From contig NZ_JBCGDC010000025.1 of the NCBI RefSeq assembly GCF_042237075.1, positions 13,838 to 77,837 of the forward strand: DNA of 64,000 bases. The letters run 5' to 3'. Of this stretch, positions 1-7,975 are shown piece by piece. The notes under the pieces are model-generated. The model was not told where the DNA came from, did not search any database, and worked only from the letters and a program-made list of their open reading frames with translations. The DNA comes from Polymorphospora lycopeni. Its GTDB lineage: Bacteria; Actinomycetota; Actinomycetes; Mycobacteriales; Micromonosporaceae. The first letter of the stretch is position 1, and each line of letters begins with the position of its first letter. A program made the translations under genes and the position numbers.

Positions 1-548
1 TCCAGGGCGTCCACCTCGGACCGGCAGCCGGTGACGCCGGCCGCCGCCAGCGACGCCGTCTCGTCGGCGGTCAGCGGCCGGAAGCTACCCAGCACGGCCA
101 CGGTCGCGGCGGTGAGCCCCACGCCGGCCGTCGCTGATCCGACCGCGGGACGCAGCAGCCGGGCGGCGCACCGGACGCGGGAGACGCAGGCGTGTGCCAG
201 GCCGCCCAGGACGACCAGGTGGGCGTACCCGGACCTGGCCGGCGGCCGTGGGGTGACCAGGCCCAGGGCCCGCGCGGACGCCAGCACCCGGCGGGCGGTT
301 TCCGGCGGCAGTGCGGGTTCGCGGGCCTCCGGCCGTTCCCGGCCGGCGCGGAAGTCCCAGTGTGCGGCCGAGAAGTCGTCGAGCCAGGCCAGGGTGGCGC
401 CCAGGTCCGCCGTCGGCGGCCGGCCGCCGAACGCGGTGACCAGGTCGGACAGTGCCGGCGACCCGAGCCAGCCGGCGATGCCGGCGGCGACGTCGGCGGC
501 CGTGGCACCGGGCGCACCGGTCGGCAGCGGTACGGCGGGCACGGTCAC
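1..548 (-). CDS. Hypothetical protein, C-terminus beyond the left edge
   Basis: The gene reads leftward out of the window, so only about 182 N-terminal residues are visible. I chose the GTG at 548-546. Six bases upstream lies TACGAT (minus strand of 555-560), a good -10 box, so the message is probably leaderless. A second GTG at 542 is in frame. The protein is Ala- and Leu-rich without a signal peptide. It has a motif-like stretch LVVLGGLAHACVSR near residue 115 followed by VLGSFRPLTADE near residue 150. That pattern suggests a soluble alpha/beta (Rossmann-like) fold, but I do not recognise the family. The competing long reading frames here have shadow-type Arg/Pro/Gly composition. It is divergent from the aminotransferase at 710. 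Confidence 0.6.
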   Translation of the reverse strand, partial: MTVPAVPLPTGAPGATAADVAAGIAGWLGSPALSDLVTAFGGRPPTADLGATLAWLDDFSAAHWDFRAGRERPEAREPALPPETARRVLASARALGLVTPRPPARSGYAHLVVLGGLAHACVSRVRCAARLLRPAVGSATAGVGLTAATVAVLGSFRPLTADETASLAAAGVTGCRSEVDAL

Positions 549-644
549 CGGCGGATCGTATCGGTAAACGGCGGGCCGCTCGGAGCGTTCCGCCGGTTGA
601 CGGAGTGTCAATCGACGCGTGTCGGTGAGCTACATCCTGACGGT

Positions 645-668
645 TGCCACGGGTGGTCATCGGTGGCA
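645..668. promoter_or_regulatory. Inverted repeat, possible operator
   Basis: TGCCAC and GTGGCA are separated by 12 bases and lie 42 bases upstream of the aminotransferase start, in the divergent intergenic region. This could be a regulator site for the aminotransferase/dehydrogenase operon. No regulator is next to it, so this is only a candidate. Confidence 0.25.
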
Positions 669-709
669 GCGTGCAAAGATCCGCGTACCCGGGTGAGGGG
701 TTTGCTGCC

Positions 710-2005
710 ATGACCACTGACGACCTGCTGGCCCGGCACCGGGCTGTGCTGCCCTCCTGGATGCCGCTCTACTACCAGGAGCCGATCGAGATCGTATCCG
801 GCGCTGGATGCCGGGTCACCGACGCCCAGGGGCGCACCTACCTGGACTTCTTCGGCGGCGTGCTGACCACGATGATCGGGTACGACATACCGGAGATCCG
901 CGAGGCGGTCGAACGCCAGCTGCGCACCGGCGTGGTGCACACCTCCACCCTCTACCTCATCCGCCAGCAGGTCGAACTCGCCGAGAAGGTCGCCCGGCTG
1001 TCCGGCATCCCCGACCCGCGGGTGTTCTTCACCAACTCCGGCACCGAGGCCAACGAGGCGGCGCTGCTCGTCGCCACCAACCACCGCCGGTCGCACCAGA
1101 TCCTCGCCGTACGCAACAGCTACCACGGCCGGTCGTACGCGGCGATGGGCATCACCGGACACCGCAGCTGGTCGGCGTCGGCGCTGAACCCGCTCCAGGT
1201 GAGCTGGCTGCACTCCGGCGACCGGCTGCGCGGGCTGCTGTCCCGCCTCGACCCCGAGCAGCACGTCGAGGCGGCCGTCGACGACCTGCGCGAGGTGCTG
1301 GCCACCCAGACCTCCGGCGACGTCGCCGCGCTGATCGCCGAACCGATCCAGGGCGTCGGCGGCTTCGTGCACGCCCCCGACGGGCTGCTCGGCGCCTGGA
1401 AGAAGGTGCTCGACGAGACCGGCATCCTGCTCATCTCCGACGAGGTACAGACCGGCTGGGGCCGCACCGGCGAGCACTTCTGGGGCTACCAGGCCCACGA
1501 CGTGGTACCCGACCTGCTGACCTTCGCTAAGGGGATCGGCAACGGGTTCGCGCTCGCCGGGGTCGTCGGCCGGGCCGAGGTGCTCAACGAGGTGCACGCG
1601 ACCAGCTTCTCCACGTACGGCGGCAACCCGGTCTCCACCGCGGCCGGCAACGCCGTCATCGACTACCTGCTCGACCACGACCTGCAGGCCAACGCCGCCC
1701 GGGTCGGCGCGATCCTCGGCGACGGGCTGCGGGCGGCGGTCACCGACCGGGGCATCGTCGGCGACGTACGCGGCAAGGGGCTGATGCTGGCGGTCGAGTT
1801 CGTCCAGCCGGGCAGCCGCGAACCGAACACGGCGGCGACCGTCGCCGTGTTCGAGGAGTGCCGGCGCGGCGGGCTGCTGGTCGGCAAGGGCGGCCTGTAC
1901 GGCAACGTGCTGCGGATGGGGCCGCCGTTGACCCTGACCGAGGACGAGGCCCGCGAGGGCCTGGCGATCCTGGTCGACGCGATCACGAAGGTGGATGGGG
2001 CATGA
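710..2005 (+). CDS. Class III (pyridoxal phosphate) aminotransferase
   Basis: A 431-residue fold-type I aminotransferase of the GABA/beta-alanine/alanine-glyoxylate group; it moves an amino group from an omega-amino acid to a keto acid in the cytoplasm. Visible motifs are FFTNSGTEANEAALL near residue 105, YHGRSYAAMG near 140, the ISDEVQTGWGRTG motif with Asp244, and the PLP lysine K274 in LLTFAKGIGNGFA. Start is the ATG at 710 behind GAGGGG; the longer reading frame from 644 has no ribosome site. Its stop overlaps the next start (ATGA), so it is translationally coupled to the semialdehyde dehydrogenase. In other actinomycetes such a pair takes part in beta-alanine, beta-aminoisobutyrate or pyrimidine breakdown: the aminotransferase makes the semialdehyde and the next enzyme oxidises it to an acyl-CoA. 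The exact substrate is inferred. Confidence 0.9.
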   Translation: MTTDDLLARHRAVLPSWMPLYYQEPIEIVSGAGCRVTDAQGRTYLDFFGGVLTTMIGYDIPEIREAVERQLRTGVVHTSTLYLIRQQVELAEKVARLSGIPDPRVFFTNSGTEANEAALLVATNHRRSHQILAVRNSYHGRSYAAMGITGHRSWSASALNPLQVSWLHSGDRLRGLLSRLDPEQHVEAAVDDLREVLATQTSGDVAALIAEPIQGVGGFVHAPDGLLGAWKKVLDETGILLISDEVQTGWGRTGEHFWGYQAHDVVPDLLTFAKGIGNGFALAGVVGRAEVLNEVHATSFSTYGGNPVSTAAGNAVIDYLLDHDLQANAARVGAILGDGLRAAVTDRGIVGDVRGKGLMLAVEFVQPGSREPNTAATVAVFEECRRGGLLVGKGGLYGNVLRMGPPLTLTEDEAREGLAILVDAITKVDGA

Positions 2006-3495
2006 GCGAGCGTATTACCCACTTTGTGGACGGGAAGCCGTGGACCGGGGAGCCGGGGCGTACCGGTGAGGTCTTCGATCCGGCGACCGGCACGGTCAGC
2101 GGTCACGTCGACCTGGCCGGCACCGCCGACGTCGACATCGCCGTCGCCGCCGCCGTACGGGCCGGCCGGGAGTGGCGCGACGCGTCGCTGGCCCGGCGTA
2201 CCTCGGTCCTGTTCGCCTTCCGGGAGATCGTCAACGCGCGGCGGGACGAACTCGCCGCCACCATCACCGCCGAACACGGCAAGGTGCTGTCCGACGCGGC
2301 CGGCGAGGTCCAGCGCGGGCTGGAGATCATCGAGTACGCCTGCGGCATCCCGACGCTGCTCGCCGGCGGCCACAGCGAGAACGTGTCGACCGGCGTCGAC
2401 TCTTACACGCTGCGGCAGCCGCTCGGCGTCGTCGCGGTGATCTCCCCGTTCAACTTCCCGGCGATGGTGCCGCTGTGGTTCGTGCCGATCGCGGTCGCCT
2501 GCGGCAACACCGTCGTGCTCAAGCCTTCGGAGAAGGACCCGTCCAGCGCCGGCCTGCTCGCCGCCTGGTTCAGCGAGGCCGGCCTGCCCGACGGCGTCTT
2601 CAACGTCGTACACGGTGACAAGGAGGCGGTCGACGCGCTGCTCGACCACCGGGACGTGAAGTCGGTGTCGTTCGTCGGCTCCACCCCGGTCGCCCGCTAC
2701 GTCTACGAGCGCGGCACCGCCGCCGGCAAGCGGGTGCAGGCGCTCGGCGGGGCGAAGAACCACATGGTGGTGCTCCCCGACGCCGACCTCGACCTGGCCG
2801 CCGACGCCGCCGTCAACGCCGGGTTCGGGTCGGCGGGGGAGCGGTGCATGGCGATCTCCGTCGTCGTCGCCGTCGAGCCGGTCGCCGACGCCCTGGTGGA
2901 GCGGATCGCGGCCCGGATCGGCGGCCTGCGTACCGGTGACGGCCGCCGCGGCTGCGACATGGGACCGCTGGTCACCGCCGCGCACCTGGCCCGGGTGACG
3001 TCGTACGTCGAGGCCGGCGCGGCCGCCGGCGCGAAGGCGGTGGTCGACGGGCGGGACGTGGTGGCCGACGGTGCGGCCGGCGGCTACTGGCTCGGCCCGA
3101 CCCTGTTCGACCACGTCACCCCGGACATGTCGATCTACACCGACGAGATCTTCGGGCCGGTGCTGTCGGTGGTCCGGGTCGCCTCGTACGACGAGGCGCT
3201 GGCCCTGGTCAACGCGTGCGAGTACGGCAACGGCACGGCGATCTTCACCAACGACGGCGGGGCGGCCCGCCGCTACCAGCACGAGGTCGAGGTCGGCATG
3301 GTCGGCGTGAACGTGCCGATCCCGGTGCCGATGGCCTACTACTCGTTCGGCGGCTGGAAGTCGTCGCTGTTCGGTGACACGCATGCGCACGGCCGCGAGG
3401 GCGTGCACTTCTTCACCCGGGGCAAGGTCGTGACGAGTCGCTGGCTCGACCCCAGCCACGGCGGCATCAACCTGGGCTTCCCCACCCAGACCTGA
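2002..3495 (+). CDS. mmsA: CoA-acylating methylmalonate-semialdehyde dehydrogenase
   Basis: A 497-residue aldehyde dehydrogenase that converts (methyl)malonate semialdehyde, NAD and CoA to propionyl- or acetyl-CoA plus CO2. The catalytic cysteine is C282 in GSAGERCMAIS. The cofactor region reads SPFNFPAMVPLW. At the usual general-base position the sequence is ALGGAKNHMVV rather than the ELGGK of ordinary aldehyde dehydrogenases. Loss of that glutamate is characteristic of the CoA-dependent MmsA family, because hydrolysis gives way to thiolysis. It follows the aminotransferase with a 4-base overlap. Full length for the family; the convergent downstream junction holds palindrome C1. Confidence 0.92.
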   Translation: MSERITHFVDGKPWTGEPGRTGEVFDPATGTVSGHVDLAGTADVDIAVAAAVRAGREWRDASLARRTSVLFAFREIVNARRDELAATITAEHGKVLSDAAGEVQRGLEIIEYACGIPTLLAGGHSENVSTGVDSYTLRQPLGVVAVISPFNFPAMVPLWFVPIAVACGNTVVLKPSEKDPSSAGLLAAWFSEAGLPDGVFNVVHGDKEAVDALLDHRDVKSVSFVGSTPVARYVYERGTAAGKRVQALGGAKNHMVVLPDADLDLAADAAVNAGFGSAGERCMAISVVVAVEPVADALVERIAARIGGLRTGDGRRGCDMGPLVTAAHLARVTSYVEAGAAAGAKAVVDGRDVVADGAAGGYWLGPTLFDHVTPDMSIYTDEIFGPVLSVVRVASYDEALALVNACEYGNGTAIFTNDGGAARRYQHEVEVGMVGVNVPIPVPMAYYSFGGWKSSLFGDTHAHGREGVHFFTRGKVVTSRWLDPSHGGINLGFPTQT

Positions 3496-3528
3496 GTCCC
3501 GCCCGCCCCTGACGCGCCCCTGACGCGC

Positions 3529-3592
3529 GTTGATCAAGGAGAAGTCGCGCGACGAATCGCCGCGATCCGGGCACGGCTTCTCCTTGGTCAAC
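3529..3592. repeat. Palindromic repeat family C, copy 1
   Basis: Arms GTTGATCAAGGAGAAG and CTTCTCCTTGGTCAAC enclose about 30 bases with GAATCGCCGCG. It fills the gap between two convergent genes (ends at 3495 and 3604) and can act as a bidirectional terminator. A diverged copy is at 39794-39858, also between convergent genes. Confidence 0.75.
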
Positions 3593-3603
3593 GGCAGGGG
3601 GGT

Positions 3604-4029
3604 TCACTCCCGGTCGAGGACCCGGTACGTGCCGGCTTCGTCCGTGGCGCCGGCGAGATCGGCGAAGTCCACGTTCCCGATGGACAGGTTGGTCGAGACG
3701 TCGGCGTACCAGCGGACCGGCAGCCGGAACGTGCGGCCGGGTTCGTCGTACGTGTCGACGGCGAGCAGGGGATTCTCGTCGTCGGTCATCGTGATGGTGT
3801 CGGCGAGGAACAGATAGGTCAGCTTGTCGTCGTCGCGGGCGGCGGCATCGAGGTCGACGATCGCCTGGACCGAGATTCCGGCGTAGGCAGCGTCGCTGAC
3901 GAAGGTCGCGTGGGGATGCCGGTCGAGAAGGCCGATCTGTTCTTGCAGGGCGTGCCATGCGGTGTCGTCGGCGAAGTCGGTGCGGAGAACCAGCGACGTC
4001 AGGTCGGCCGGCTGGGGCAGGCGGATCAT
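3604..4029 (-). CDS. DUF6924-like protein
   Basis: About 141 residues, starting MIRLPQPADLTSLVLRTD. I chose the ATG at 4029 because AGG lies 9 bases upstream; an in-frame ATG at 4056 has no ribosome site. The protein is acidic and soluble, with VLRTDFADDTAWHALQ near the N-terminus, FVSDAAYAGISVQAIVDLD in the middle and TYDEPGRTFRLPVRWYADV in the C-terminal half. This resembles the small actinobacterial DUF6924 family as I remember it. Family function is unknown to me. It may share transcription with the WYL regulator just upstream on the same strand (71 bases apart). Confidence 0.75.
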   Translation of the reverse strand: MIRLPQPADLTSLVLRTDFADDTAWHALQEQIGLLDRHPHATFVSDAAYAGISVQAIVDLDAAARDDDKLTYLFLADTITMTDDENPLLAVDTYDEPGRTFRLPVRWYADVSTNLSIGNVDFADLAGATDEAGTYRVLDRE

Positions 4030-4100
4030 GTCCGTGATCCTCGCAAGCGTCGGCATGCCGCCGGTGCCCGCAGAACCGGGCGGCCTCGTCCGGGTGTCGC

Positions 4101-5078
4101 TCAGGCCGGCCCGTAGGTTCTGGCGAGTACGCCTACCGTGGCGGCCATCGCCTGGCGCAGTTCGGCCGGCGCGACGACCTCGACGTCGATGCCGAGCCGC
4201 AGCAACTCACCGCAGGCGTGCCCGGTGCTCTCGGTCGGGATGACAGCCTCGATCCATCCGTCGTCGCCGACGGCGGTCGCGGTGGCATCGACTGCCCGGA
4301 CCACCTCCGGCGGGACGTTGTCGGGCAGCCGCCGACGCCCCTGCGCGGACAGGCGGATGGTGGCGGTGCCGGTGTAGCGGCGGGCCTGGAAATCGTCGAG
4401 GTAGGAGGTCCAGTACGCGGCCAGGTCGAAGTCCCGCGGCCGGTCGAACCGTTCGTCGCTCGGCGTCGCGTCGAGGACCTGGGCGACCCGGTAGGTCGAG
4501 ACGCGGTCGTTGGTGGCGGCCACGAGATACCAGACACCGGACTTGAGCACCAGGCCGTAGGGGCGAAGGTGGCGGTTCACCTCCTGCGGAGCCCGCCAAC
4601 GGAGGTAGTGCACGTCCACCGCGCGCCCGGTGAGGATCGCGTCGGCGAACAGGGGCAGGTACGGCGTCTGTTCGGGTTCCCGATACCAGCCGGGCGCGTC
4701 GAGGTGGAACACCGCCGCGGTCCGCGTCGCCTCCTCGCGCAGCCCTGCCGGCAGCGCGGCCAGCAACTTGAGCCGGGCTGTCATCGTCTCCGCCGCGAGC
4801 CCCAGGTCGGCGGCGGGGCCCGGCAGTCCGGCGAAGAGCAGCGCCCGCGCCTCGCTCTCGCTCATTCCGGTGAGGCGGGTGCGGTAACCGTCGAGCAGTT
4901 GATAGCCGCCCCCGGGGCCCGGCTCCGCGTAGACCGGGACCCCGGCGGCCTGCAACCGCGCCAGGTCGCGGTAGGCGGTCCGTACCGACACCCCTAGTTC
5001 GTCGGCGAGCGTGCGGGCCGACATGCGGCCACGGGATTGCAGCAACAGCAGCACCGACAGCAGTCGACCGGCAGACAC
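4101..5078 (-). CDS. YafY-type HTH and WYL-domain transcriptional regulator
   Basis: 325 residues from a GTG start. Residues about 1-55 form a DeoR/HTH_11-type winged helix (RMSARTLADELGVSVRTAYR, then DLARLQAAGVPV). Residues about 130-240 form a WYL domain with AVDVHYLRWRAPQEVNRHLR and GLVLKSGVWYLVA, followed by a C-terminal extension domain. WYL domains are thought to sense a ligand, often nucleotide-like. The gene is divergent from the NIPSNAP gene with 127 bases between them, so the likely target is that promoter and its own. The longer frame reaching 5411 reads back through the divergent gene and is not used. Confidence 0.88.
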   Translation of the reverse strand: MSAGRLLSVLLLLQSRGRMSARTLADELGVSVRTAYRDLARLQAAGVPVYAEPGPGGGYQLLDGYRTRLTGMSESEARALLFAGLPGPAADLGLAAETMTARLKLLAALPAGLREEATRTAAVFHLDAPGWYREPEQTPYLPLFADAILTGRAVDVHYLRWRAPQEVNRHLRPYGLVLKSGVWYLVAATNDRVSTYRVAQVLDATPSDERFDRPRDFDLAAYWTSYLDDFQARRYTGTATIRLSAQGRRRLPDNVPPEVVRAVDATATAVGDDGWIEAVIPTESTGHACGELLRLGIDVEVVAPAELRQAMAATVGVLARTYGPA

Positions 5079-5205
5079 GGACGCATTTTCCCGGGAACCC
5101 TGACAGCACCTGGCACACGGCCGCCCTACCGTCGGTGCGTTCCCGGCTCGGACCGAACGAGCCGGGAACCCGTACCCGGAAATGAGAGCCGAACAGGAGC
5201 CCGTC

Positions 5206-5946
5206 GTGTCCCCTACCAACCCTGTCGACCGCATCCAAGTGATCGAGCTTCGCCAGTACAGGCTGCGGTCCGGCCGGCGCGACGAGCTCATCGAGCTGTT
5301 CGACCGGGAGTTCGTGGAGACCCAGGAAGAGGCGGGGATGGCCGTGCTCGGCCAGTTCCGGGATCTCGATGATCCGGATCGCTTCGTCTGGCTGCGGGGG
5401 TTCCGGGACATGGCGGCGCGTCACCGCGCACTGGCGGCCTTCTGCGAAGGTCCGGTCTGGGCCGAGCACGGTCCCCAGGCCAACGCCACCATGATCGACT
5501 CCGACGACGTCCTCCTCCTGCGTCCCCTGTCGGCCGGAAGCGGCTTCGTCACCTCCCCGGCCGGGCGGCCCCGGGCCGGCGCCCCGGCGCCGGAGCGATT
5601 CGTGTCCGCGACCCTGTGGTCCTTCCCTCCCGGGCGACACGAGGGCGTCGCGCTGGTCCGGGACGGTCTTCTCCCCGTGTTGCACGAGACGGGACCCGCG
5701 CCGCTCGCCGTCCTGGCCACCGAGACGGCCCACAACACGTTCCCCAGACTGCCGGTCCGCACCGGGGAGAACGTCGCCGTGATCTTCACCTCGTATCCCG
5801 ACGAGAGGGCCTACCGGCAGCACCTCGCCGATGTGCGGGATCACCCCGTCGTACGGGACGACATCCTGCCGGGCATCGAGCGGGCGCAGACAGCAGCGCC
5901 CCGGGTACTGCGCCTGGCGCCCACCGGCCGCTCGCTCATCTTCTGA
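5206..5946 (+). CDS. NIPSNAP family protein
   Basis: 246 residues built as two ferredoxin-like alpha/beta repeats, the usual NIPSNAP layout. The first begins IQVIELRQYRLRSGRRDELI and contains FRDLDDPDRFVWLRGF and MAARHRALAAF. The second begins VSATLWSFPPGRHEGVAL and contains NVAVIFTSYPDERAYRQHL. The GTG at 5206 has AGGAG at the right distance; an in-frame ATG at 5182 is the alternative. Biochemical role unknown in bacteria. Divergent from the WYL regulator, its probable controller. The 3' end overlaps the convergent acyltransferase gene by 11 bases. Confidence 0.85.
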   Translation: MSPTNPVDRIQVIELRQYRLRSGRRDELIELFDREFVETQEEAGMAVLGQFRDLDDPDRFVWLRGFRDMAARHRALAAFCEGPVWAEHGPQANATMIDSDDVLLLRPLSAGSGFVTSPAGRPRAGAPAPERFVSATLWSFPPGRHEGVALVRDGLLPVLHETGPAPLAVLATETAHNTFPRLPVRTGENVAVIFTSYPDERAYRQHLADVRDHPVVRDDILPGIERAQTAAPRVLRLAPTGRSLIF

Positions 5947-7405
5947 CCTGGCCGTCGGGTTGGGGTGGGCGGGCGCGGGCGGTGGTGGCGCGGGCGAGTT
6001 CGAGGGCGGCGACGCCGACGAGGAACGATGCCAGTGCCCAGCCGGGCATCCCGAGCAGCTGCTCGCCCGCCCGTGGTGCGGCGTTGATGCCGACCAGGCC
6101 CGCGGTGGCCGCCGCGAAGCCGGCCACGGTCAGCGCCGACCGGGTCGTGGCCCGGCCGCCCCGCTGGTCGGGTACGGCGTCCCGCAGCCGGTGGGCGGCG
6201 CGGGTCTCGACCCGGCCGAAGACCGCGACCAGGCCGGCGAGCAGCACGATCAGCATGAGCAGCCAGGGCACCCGCCAGAGCCACCAGTCGAGCGTGCCGA
6301 CCGGCGGGGTGGGCAGCACGCCGAGGGCGTCGAGCAGCCCGGCGAGCAGGAGTACGGCGCTGACGTGCCAGAGGAAGACCGTGAGCACGAACGCGTTGAT
6401 CGCCACGACAAGCGTCCACCCCGCCGTAGCCCCGCCATCCCGCCCTTCCCCACGATCTTGCGGTTGTCGCCTCCCATTGTGGGCAGAAGGGGGAGACAAG
6501 TGCAAGATCGCGGGAAGCCGGGAGCCGAGCCGGCGCAGCAGCAGGATCAGGGCGATCTGGGTGGTGGCCAGGGTGAGCAGGGCGAGGCTCGGCGGTGACA
6601 TGTTGTGCAGTCGCTCACCCGGAATGTTGATCATGCTGACCGGATACGGCCCGAGCCAGGTCAGCAGGACCGTGGCGGTGAACCCGCCGACCAGCAGCGG
6701 CACCAGCACCCGGGGCCGGGTCGGCCAGCCCGGCCGGCCCGCGCACGCGTCCCGCCAGGCGAAGCCGACCTGATGGATGGCGAGCCACCCGAACAGGAAA
6801 CCGCCGACCGCCAGCCCGCCGTGCCCGGCCAGCCGGGCGAGATCCCCTAGTGCGACGAGGCCGGCGAGTACCAGCGGCACCGCGACGCCGTACCGGCGGT
6901 GCAGGGCGTACATGGGCCGGGTCAGCAGCACCACCAGCAGGTACGGCGACAGGAACCACAGCGGGATCGCCGCGAACCAGACCGCGTCGCGGACCAGTTT
7001 CGGGTCGGCGCCGGCGATCCGGGCGACGAGCGCGGCGAGGGCGAGCGTCACGAGCAGGACCGTGGTCGGTAGCAGCAGCCGGCGGCCCCGGTCGAGCAGC
7101 CAGGTGACGGTGCTGCCGCCGCGGTCGCGGTGCGCGGTCAGCGAGGCGGCGTTGGCATACCCGCCGACGAGGAAGAACACCGGCAGCACCTGGACCAGCC
7201 AGGTCAGCGGCCAGGCCCAGCGCAGGTCGGGTAGCGCGGAGTGCCCGGTGAGCCGCCCGTCCGGGGTGTGCGCGATGACGGTGACCAGCCAGTGCCCGAG
7301 GACCACCAGCGTGATCGCGAGGGCCCGCAGCGAGTCGACGTAGCGGTCCCGGCTCGCCGGGGTGCGCGCGGCGAGCTGACGCAGGCCGGCCAGCGGTCGG
7401 GGCAT
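5936..7405 (-). CDS. Acyltransferase 3 family membrane protein carrying a palindromic insert
   Basis: 489 residues, about ten membrane helices. The N-terminus SRDRYVDSLRALAITLVVLG and VLPVFFLVGGYANAAS match the acyltransferase 3 (Acyl_transf_3/OafB-like) family, which moves acyl groups onto sugars or antibiotics at the membrane. The catalytic-type histidine is in VVLGHW. Residues about 298-318 (AILHLSPPSAHNGRRQPQDR) are encoded by a 58-bp palindromic repeat that sits between two membrane helices in frame. This polar stretch is probably a tolerated loop insertion. The gene stays open through the repeat. Convergent overlap with NIPSNAP. Confidence 0.82.
   Translation of the reverse strand: MPRPLAGLRQLAARTPASRDRYVDSLRALAITLVVLGHWLVTVIAHTPDGRLTGHSALPDLRWAWPLTWLVQVLPVFFLVGGYANAASLTAHRDRGGSTVTWLLDRGRRLLLPTTVLLVTLALAALVARIAGADPKLVRDAVWFAAIPLWFLSPYLLVVLLTRPMYALHRRYGVAVPLVLAGLVALGDLARLAGHGGLAVGGFLFGWLAIHQVGFAWRDACAGRPGWPTRPRVLVPLLVGGFTATVLLTWLGPYPVSMINIPGERLHNMSPPSLALLTLATTQIALILLLRRLGSRLPAILHLSPPSAHNGRRQPQDRGEGRDGGATAGWTLVVAINAFVLTVFLWHVSAVLLLAGLLDALGVLPTPPVGTLDWWLWRVPWLLMLIVLLAGLVAVFGRVETRAAHRLRDAVPDQRGGRATTRSALTVAGFAAATAGLVGINAAPRAGEQLLGMPGWALASFLVGVAALELARATTARARPPQPDGQVRR
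6453..6510. repeat. 58-bp palindromic repeat family A, copy 1, inside a gene
   Basis: Ends are CGATCTTGC and GCAAGATCG, with a second stem pair TTGTC/GACAA inside. It lies in the acyltransferase gene and is oriented as in copies 2 and 3 when read on the coding strand. It is read in a different frame from copy 2. Confidence 0.85.
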
Positions 7406-7557
7406 GCCCCGACGCTATGCGCCGGCCCGGCCACCGCGACCGCGAACGCGGCAAGCCGGCCGGCGCGGGTCCGACGCCGTACGGCTGTCGGGGGGCGCTA
7501 GGGTACGCACCGGTTTCGCGCCGGCCGGCCCGGGACCGCCGGGCGGGGAGGCGACGG

Positions 7558-7935
7558 ATGGTGTCGGTGCACGAGGCGACGCTCAGCTCCGGCGACGGCA
7601 TCGTCCTCGTCGAGGATCTGGACTACGAGGCCGTCTCGGCCGCGATTGGCGGGGCCTTCGCCGACTCGGCCGGGCCACCCGGGCACGCGCGGTGGCGCGA
7701 AGCTCTTCGGCAGCAGCGGCGGATCCTGCTCATCCGCTGCGCCCATCAGTAGAGCCGGCCCCTGATCCGGGTCGAGGTGTGGGACATGGTTCCGGCGGTG
7801 TTCGAGGCGCGAACGGAGATCTACCGGATCCAGGAGGAGACCTTCCGCCTCACGGCGACCGAGTCCGACGCCGTGTGGCGGCGGCTCATCGGTGTCGAGC
7901 GCTATCTCCTGCGGCTCTGGCCGGCCGAGGTCTAG
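7558..7935 (+). pseudogene. Small unknown gene interrupted by an in-frame TAG
   Basis: ATG at 7558 follows GGGGAGG. It encodes 64 residues (start MVSVHEATLSSGDGIVLVED) and stops at TAG 7750-7752. The same frame then continues open to TAG 7933-7935, encoding RPLIRVEVWDMVPAVFEAR and a helical tail ATESDAVWRRLIGVERYLLR. Both halves have GC-rich third positions and protein-like composition, so a 125-codon gene broken by one nonsense mutation (or a sequencing error) fits best. An ATG at 7786 could give a separate 49-residue product. I do not recognise the family. Confidence 0.55.
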
Positions 7936-7975
7936 CCGTCGGGCGTGAAGGCCGGCGGTACGGGTATGGACCCGC

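Noticed and set aside
608..3591. Long reading frames on the minus strand opposite the aminotransferase and dehydrogenase genes (356 and 642 codons)
   Set aside because: Their composition is that of GC-rich shadow frames (Val/Gly/Asp/Arg), no motifs are present, and the plus-strand proteins are unmistakable.
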